Source: Priapulus caudatus
Taxonomy: Eukaryota > Priapulida > Priapulimorpha > Priapulimorphida > Priapulidae
Length of the DNA: 38,073 nucleotides
Assembly (NCBI RefSeq): GCF_000485595.1
Contig: NW_014577218.1
Coordinates: forward strand, 212,988-251,060
Direction: 5' to 3'
Positions 32,702-38,073 of the stretch are shown piece by piece. The notes beneath the pieces were generated by a model that was not told the origin of the DNA, ran no database searches, and worked only from the letters and a program-made list of their open reading frames with translations. Numbering within the stretch: position 1 is the stretch's first letter; the number at the start of each line of letters is the position of its first letter. Both the position numbers and the translations under genes were made by a program.

Positions 32702-32752
<51 letters not shown>

Positions 32753-32794
32753 TACTAATATACACACCACACACACACACACACACACAACACA

Positions 32795-32851
<57 letters not shown>

Positions 32852-32975
32852 TACACACACATGCACATACCACACACAACACATACACACACACACACAC
32901 TGCACACACTTCACACACCCACACACATGCACACACATTACACACACACACATACACACACACACACGCGCTGCG

Positions 32976-33006
<31 letters not shown>

Positions 33007-33300
33007 GCACACACGCCGCGCGCACACACACACACAACAAACCAGCACACACAAACACACACACGCACATCACACACGTCACACACACGCACGCACACAC
33101 CACACACACACACACACACCACACACCACACACGCACACACACACGCACACACACCACGCAACACACCACCATGCGACACACACACACACACACACGCAC
33201 ATCACACACACACGTACACCAACACGATCAACCACACACACACGCACACCACACACGCCCACACACACATGCACACACACCACGACACACACACACATTA
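32701..33300. repeat. (CA)n array in the intron between exons 2 and 3, copy D
   Basis: About 600 bp of CACA units with ACGC and an internal GCGCTGCGCGCGCGCGC. It is in the same position as in copy C. Z-DNA-prone. The frames of nearly 200 codons on the minus strand (Cys/Val) are artefacts. Confidence 0.9.
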
Positions 33301-33503
33301 TACTACTATATTATATATATATTAAGTATATACATATATTACTCTTGATATAGCACATCACATTTTACTAGCGTTCTGCAAACTGCAAGACTGAAAATCT
33401 GAACATAAAAATCTTGATAGTCACAAATGCGACACAATTATCGAAATAAGAGTTACACCATACATAGCTTGTATGTCGTGTGAATGCGTAATGAACATCT
33501 TAC

Positions 33504-33748
33504 CTTGCAGTTAGTCATATAGCTAGCAAATCACTGACTTTATATTGTCAGCCACGTGTGGCCTGTGCCTAGAAACCAATGACCGTCAGCCAGACCTCCA
33601 ACACGATCACCTTCCTGATGCCATTACTCAGACGCTAGACCGCCGCCATTACTGCGACCTTGACAGTTCAAAAGTTCAAGATGTTGCCATCAAGCGCATG
33701 TCAGATGTCATGTAAACACATGACCCGCCGATAACCATGTATGTATGA
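33504..33748 (-). CDS. candidate MCT-like exon 2, copy D (frameshifted as assembled)
   Basis: Donor TGCAAG|GTAAGATG is in phase with exon 3. Minus-strand pieces read NGIRKVIV, then a GG-containing stretch in a second frame, then ADNIKSV before the donor. Together with copy C these fit the MCT segment TM2 to the start of TM4. No single frame runs through, so either the assembly has indel errors here or the exon has decayed. The acceptor is uncertain (TTAATTAAG suggested by both copies). Confidence 0.5.
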
Positions 33749-33799
33749 CTTAATTAATAGCATATATCTATCATTATAATGTCATGCCAGGGGGCTGCA

Positions 33800-34085
33800 C
33801 ACCCGTTGTTGTGTGTGTGTGTGTGGTATGTGCTGTGTGTGATGTGTGTGTCTGCTGTGTCTTTGGTGTGGGTGTTTTGTTCTTTTTTTTCTGTGTCTCT
33901 CTCTCTCTAGTCTTCTTCGTGTGCTCGCGCGCGGCTGTGTGTGGGAGTGTGGGTCTGGTGTGGTGGGTGTGTTGGGTGTTGTAGTGTTGTTGTTGTGTCT
34001 TTTTTTGGTGGCGGCGGGTTTGGTTGGTGTGGGGGGGGGCTGGGGGTGGGGGCGTTGGCGGGTGGTGTATTGGGGTCGGGTATTC
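33800..34085. repeat. degenerate GT/T/G-rich tract
   Basis: GT runs mixed with poly-T and poly-G, joined to GGGGGCTGCACACCC. The open frames over 66-126 codons are composition artefacts. Confidence 0.75.
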
Positions 34086-34273
34086 ATGTCATTCGTGTCA
34101 GCTTTGATGAATGTCGTGGGGGGCATGTGTCCTTTTCCATCTATCTTTAAGTCCCCTTGCATTTCCGTCTAGGTCCAGTGTTCATCAGTCATGCTCAAGC
34201 ACTAGTTATATATCTTCCCGTTGCAGCCTCTGAACGCTAACTAGCTATGATTAATATACGCACAGTCAAACTA

Positions 34274-34345
34274 TATATATATATATGAGTTCTGACGGGT
34301 TATAATATATATATATATATATAATATATATATATATATATTTAT
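34274..34345. repeat. (TA)n microsatellite clusters
   Basis: Two TA blocks separated by GAGTTCTGACGGGTTATAA. Confidence 0.9.
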
Positions 34346-35565
34346 TTAATATTTATACTCTATAACACTACTGAATCGTTAAACGAATCTGTGATAAAAA
34401 TTCGACCGTTGTACGACTATGATACGAACATGCCTGATCAGTAGTACATAAAATAAAAACATCCTTCTTTCATGCCTGATCTACTATTTCCCAGCTCACG
34501 CATCTAAATACATGAATACATTCTCAAAACTATACTATGATAAAACAAACTACCAATCTGTTAGGTACACCTCCAATTCAATATGCAGTAAAAACAATAC
34601 TTAATCCGTACGAATAAAATACAATAAAAGCAATGAAATACAGAGCGAGATCAATGAAGCTGAGTTACATTACAAGCATCATGAGAGCACAATCTGAAAG
34701 AATCCAACGCTAGCTGTATGCTAGTGCTAGTGCCAAACGCATCCGTAATATACGCAAATAGATTAAAACCATCCTTTTATTCAAAGCATTGACATCACTG
34801 ATCAATACATGTCCGCCAGCACAGCCCAGCCAGCCGTGGTCGGCTGTACAACTTTCGTTCCGTGATTATCTTCACGATCGATACATCTCCAGTTGGACTA
34901 ACGACTGCTAGTATTTCTTAACACGACTCCAATAATAACGCACACGAGACTGACTAGAACAAACCAACCTATATTCAGTATTACGCTGGACACGCGAGCA
35001 GGTGGAATGCCCCATGGGCAGAGTCGCTACGCAGTGTTCTTAGCCCCGCGTTCAAAATTATGACACGCTTCTTTGGAACATAATCGGTAGTGCGTATAAA
35101 ACTTCGAGTCAGAACCTATATGGATGATTGGGTGAAGAATGTTCGTAAGTACCTTAGCGATATCTAGAACATCCGCCACGAGTAGCAACAGGCTTTAGTT
35201 AAGCAAGTAAACTGCGCTTGAGCCTTGATTATTACGGTCATTGTGGGAAATGTCAATCCGACACCGACGGCACCTCAGTAACAGTTTTACATGGCAACGC
35301 CTCAAACCTTTCACGAACAGAGCTGATCTACAGAGATTGATGCTGACGTCAGAAGCGTTTTTTCCAGGTATCAGGCTTTTATACTTAACAGTAAGGATCA
35401 CTTTCGATAAATCACGCTTTCATCGTCCCGAGATTTCTGTCTCGTATAAAACAACTGCTGCCAATAAGCGGTTTCAATAGATCGCCATCATAGAAGATGA
35501 AATTGCACAAAACTACGTCGTTAATAAAACATTATGTTAAAAGCATTATGTGAAATACAAATTAA
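34346..35565. other. 5' flank / first intron of copy D, no firm gene
   Basis: AT-rich single-copy DNA upstream (minus strand) of exon 2 D. At about 34,813-34,848 the minus strand reads PTTAGWAVLAD. With a two-base slip it becomes D-H-G-W-(G)-W-A-V-L, similar to the DGGWGWV signature at the start of TM1 in MCT proteins. This is weak, as there are no clear splice sites. Short frames on both strands at 35,195-35,480 have no motif. Confidence 0.3.
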
Positions 35566-35567
35566 TA

Positions 35568-35640
35568 TCAGTATATATATAATATATATATATAATATAT
35601 ATATCATATATATATATATAATATACTATACTGATATAAT
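35568..35640. repeat. (TA)n microsatellite
   Basis: TATATA blocks in a partly palindromic arrangement flanked by ATCAGTATA and TATACTGAT. Confidence 0.85.
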
Positions 35641-35661
35641 TTTTTAATATATAAACATATA

Positions 35662-35706
35662 TCAGGGTAGTAGATAATATGATAATCCCATTAATCTACT
35701 CCTCGA
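35662..35706. mobile_element. short inverted-repeat element, possible relative of the CAGGAGTG family
   Basis: ATCAGGGTAGTAGAT on the left, ATCTACTCCTCG on the right. The plan is the same as the other hairpin elements, but it is only about 45 bp and the ends differ. Confidence 0.35.
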
Positions 35707-36225
35707 ATATATTGCTCGTTACTTATATTTAATATAATTATTAATATATATACCAAGATTTAAAAAATATTCAGAATAATATTCAACATGAACATGACTT
35801 TTCAACACCACGAAATAGAATACAATGGTTGACAGTTAAAACTAAAACAAGAAATCTGTCATAAATAAGCCAAAATATTATTTATATAAAACGTCGGGCA
35901 TAGTTGTCACCAAGACACTATATTTACTGGTAACAATAACCTCTGCACCCTATTTCTCTTGATCATAAACTCTACATATTTTCTTTTGGGCGAAACCATG
36001 CCGTATGCCGCGCTCACATCTGATGTATCATTAGTATGACAAGCACCTGTAAACAGTAGCAGTGCCCACACCCAGTGAAGTAGCGAGGCTGCAGAGTAGT
36101 AGTATTCAGTATTTAGTTGTGGTTGGAGCTATAATATAATAATGAGATTAGCTATTAGTATCAGTATTGTATTAGTATTAGAGTGTAGTGATTAGCTATT
36201 GGAGTATTAGTATTAGTAGAATTAC
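35707..36225. other. non-coding AT-rich stretch
   Basis: Nothing recognised apart from a degenerate ATTAGTATT repeat at about 36,105-36,220. Confidence 0.45.
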
Positions 36226-36227
36226 CT

Positions 36228-36500
36228 CCGCAAGGGGGGGGGTTGGGGGCCAGGGGGGCGGAGGTGTAGTGGTTCACGGGCCGGTGGGTGGTTTGACGTG
36301 TTTGCTCGGTGTGAGGGTTGTGTACAGCCTAACTGAAAAATTATGGACGTGATGTGCGAGAGAGATTTTCAGAGAGCGGTCAGAATGGGTAATTAGGAAT
36401 GATGATTTTGGGGGGTGGGGTGTTGCATCGAGTGCGATGTGAATGAATTAATTAATTAGAATGTTGTCAGGAGGTAGGTCAGACATGGGGGGGGGGTAAC
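36228..36500. repeat. G-run cluster 1
   Basis: Runs of 5-9 G at 36,231-36,262, 36,409-36,420 and 36,487-36,496. Several sit close enough to form G-quadruplexes on the plus strand. Confidence 0.7.
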
Positions 36501-37315
36501 TAGAACTGGATTACGCAGTGTTGGGGAGTGTATCCGGATCCACAGTTAATTGAATAAAATTTTTCACTTAGATGGTAAAAGAAGGTTTGAGAAATATTTT
36601 ACAGTCGAACAATCAAGCTGCCTATGCGCGAGCTGTGTGCCTCTCGGCTCTCTAGTGATTAGTTATTATATATATTTAGTTTAGTATAGTAGTATTGTAT
36701 TAATAGTTTATTACACAACTGGTACTTTCGTAGGAGGGGGCCGTACGTTGTACGTCTGTGAGTACTAGAGAATAGAGAATGCATTTAATATAAAGAGGAG
36801 CTAATTCTAGCATAGATGTTCGTATGAAAACATGGTTCATCAAGTAGACGCTTATTAAGTAATATGAAGGAAGAGAGTCTTGCATGTAAAGGGTACCGCC
36901 TGCACATGTCGAGTCAGCTAGCACCAGATCTGGGGCGAATCGTTAGGTTTAGCTCATTCGCGCTTTCTCACCGCGATCGAGTCATATTTGTATGAATACG
37001 AATTTAATATGCGTCAGGCGGTATCTCAGCACTTGAGATTTATGTAATAATATTCTTATCAGTAACCTGTGTTATAATTCTTAGAGCGCCCTACCTTTAA
37101 TAGGCGCAAAAACTCTGTAGAGGCCGAGCCTCCCCCTGCGCTCGGCGCTCCATTTTCCCTCGGGCCCGGAGGCCCCATTTGCTGTGTGTGCGAGCCATCA
37201 GCCTATTTTCCTACGCCTGGTCCCTCAGTCTCGCCACCCTCTGTTCTACCTCAGCAATGGTAATACTGCAAGTTTTTCAGACCGTACTGCCACACTCGCG
37301 GGAATCGGCTGCTCG
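36501..37315. other. non-coding stretch, nothing recognised
   Basis: Open frames are short and without motif. A GC-rich imperfect palindrome lies near 37,118-37,150 (GAGGCCGAGCC / GCGCTCGGC). Confidence 0.4.
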
Positions 37316-37320
37316 AGCGG

Positions 37321-37980
37321 GTGGGGGGGGGATGCGCAGTATCCACTAGGGGGATAAGAAGAATATATTGGGTGGCGTCAAATTCATCAGTGGAATGGGC
37401 TTAGTAAGCAAGCGCGCTGAGACAGTGGGGGCAGGGGAGGTGGAGAGCGAATGCTTGGTTGATGAGCGTTCTGCCTTGGAAATCGCGGCCAAACTAAGAG
37501 ACGCATGCGCGAGAGCGCTAATAGGCAATACAGCATCGCTTCGACCATGTGTGCTTCCTACAGTTCTATCCTCCAAGAATTGACACCACGCTATATTCAG
37601 CTCACGCCATCACTAGCCTCGAGCCACAACAGGGGGGGGGGCGTCAGCAATATTGTTTCTTCCAGTAGTACTACATGTAGTCGCTACGACGGCAGGTGGA
37701 GATGAGACAGATCTAGCAGAAGCGACATCCGAAGAGGGGACAAACTGCCATCATGTTGCGCCAGGGGGGTGCGGGTTGGGCCTACGTTAAAGGCCGTGAA
37801 TATCAGGAGCCGAGTGGGGAGTGAAATCTAGTTAGGATTAGGTATCTATTATTTAGTGTGCCGGTGCGTTCGCTGCGGCGGTGTGCGTCGCCTGTGGTGC
37901 TGTGGCGGTGGGACGGGAGGGGTGGGCGGGGGAGGGGGGGGCCGTGCGTGCTGTAGGGGGCTGGGGGGACGTCGCGCGCG
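37321..37980. repeat. G-run cluster 2 with overlapping short open frames
   Basis: G runs at 37,321, 37,632, 37,766 and a dense block at 37,911-37,970. Between them, 37,346-37,583 is open on both strands (71 and 76 codons). Neither product has a motif I recognise, so no gene is called. Confidence 0.55.
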
Positions 37981-38073
37981 GGGCTCGCGGGTGTGTATGG
38001 TAATAATCTCAAATATATTTCACTATATATATAGGTATAGATATGTTTGGATGACTATGATATTAGATTGGGG

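Noticed and set aside
32610-33325. Cys/Val-rich and Thr/His-rich frames up to 199 codons
   Set aside because: Translation of the (CA)n intron array of copy D.
33782-34172. Frames of 66-126 codons in the GT/T/G-rich tract
   Set aside because: Low-complexity composition with no motif or splice structure.
1-38073. CRISPR arrays, rRNA or tRNA genes, bacterial operons, phage or viral genes
   Set aside because: No spaced direct repeats, no recognisable RNA gene, no ribosome-binding sites with adjacent genes, and no reverse transcriptase, integrase or capsid motif in any frame.

Overview
The window is eukaryotic and almost certainly from an animal, probably a marine invertebrate. The coding exons are bounded by GT/AG splice signals and separated by long non-coding stretches, and microsatellites (GA/CT, CA/GT, TA, TCATCG), minisatellites and small inverted-repeat elements fill most of the rest. 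There is no operon structure and no rRNA, tRNA or CRISPR array that I can see. The species cannot be named from this sequence. A 25-base N run and very many one-base indels between repeated copies suggest a long-read assembly that was poorly polished inside repeats.

The only gene family I recognise with confidence is a monocarboxylate-transporter-like (SLC16/MCT, major facilitator superfamily) gene, repeated on the minus strand. The best copy (D, right side) can be read as: exon 2 near 33,504-33,748 (frameshifted in the assembly), the large exon 3 at 31,831-32,571 (741 bp, intact, TM4-TM11), and a terminal exon at 31,437-31,654 (TM12 and tail). All junctions agree in phase 1. Copy C (25,885-26,131; 24,145-24,924; 23,782-23,957) has the same layout but is full of small indels. 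Copy A has an intact 741-bp exon 3 (15,423-16,163), a broken terminal exon (about 10,720-10,860) more than 4 kb away, and no visible exon 2. A fourth terminal exon (B, 20,052-20,248) is open but has no exon 3 of its own. A possible first coding exon of another minus-strand gene lies at 5,514-5,559.

Layout, left to right. 1-5.5 kb is single-copy sequence with several inverted-repeat elements. 5.5-16.2 kb is the A unit: block q, GA tract, 3-kb 3'-flank block X, terminal exon A, N gap, blocks s and t, a 32-bp minisatellite, a fold-back element and exon 3. 16.3-26.3 kb is the B/C unit: X, terminal exon B, then t, q and s in a different order, then the C exons. 26.3-28.3 kb is single-copy with one candidate exon. 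28.3-33.8 kb is the D unit: a 17-bp minisatellite, X, then the D exons. 33.8-38.1 kb is AT-rich and later G-run-rich sequence without recognisable genes.

If expressed, these genes would make 12-TM plasma-membrane carriers of the MCT type, probably moving small organic acids or related solutes. The substrate cannot be told from sequence. The main open questions are whether the array is real or partly an assembly artefact, and whether terminal exon B serves as an alternative 3' end for a neighbouring copy.
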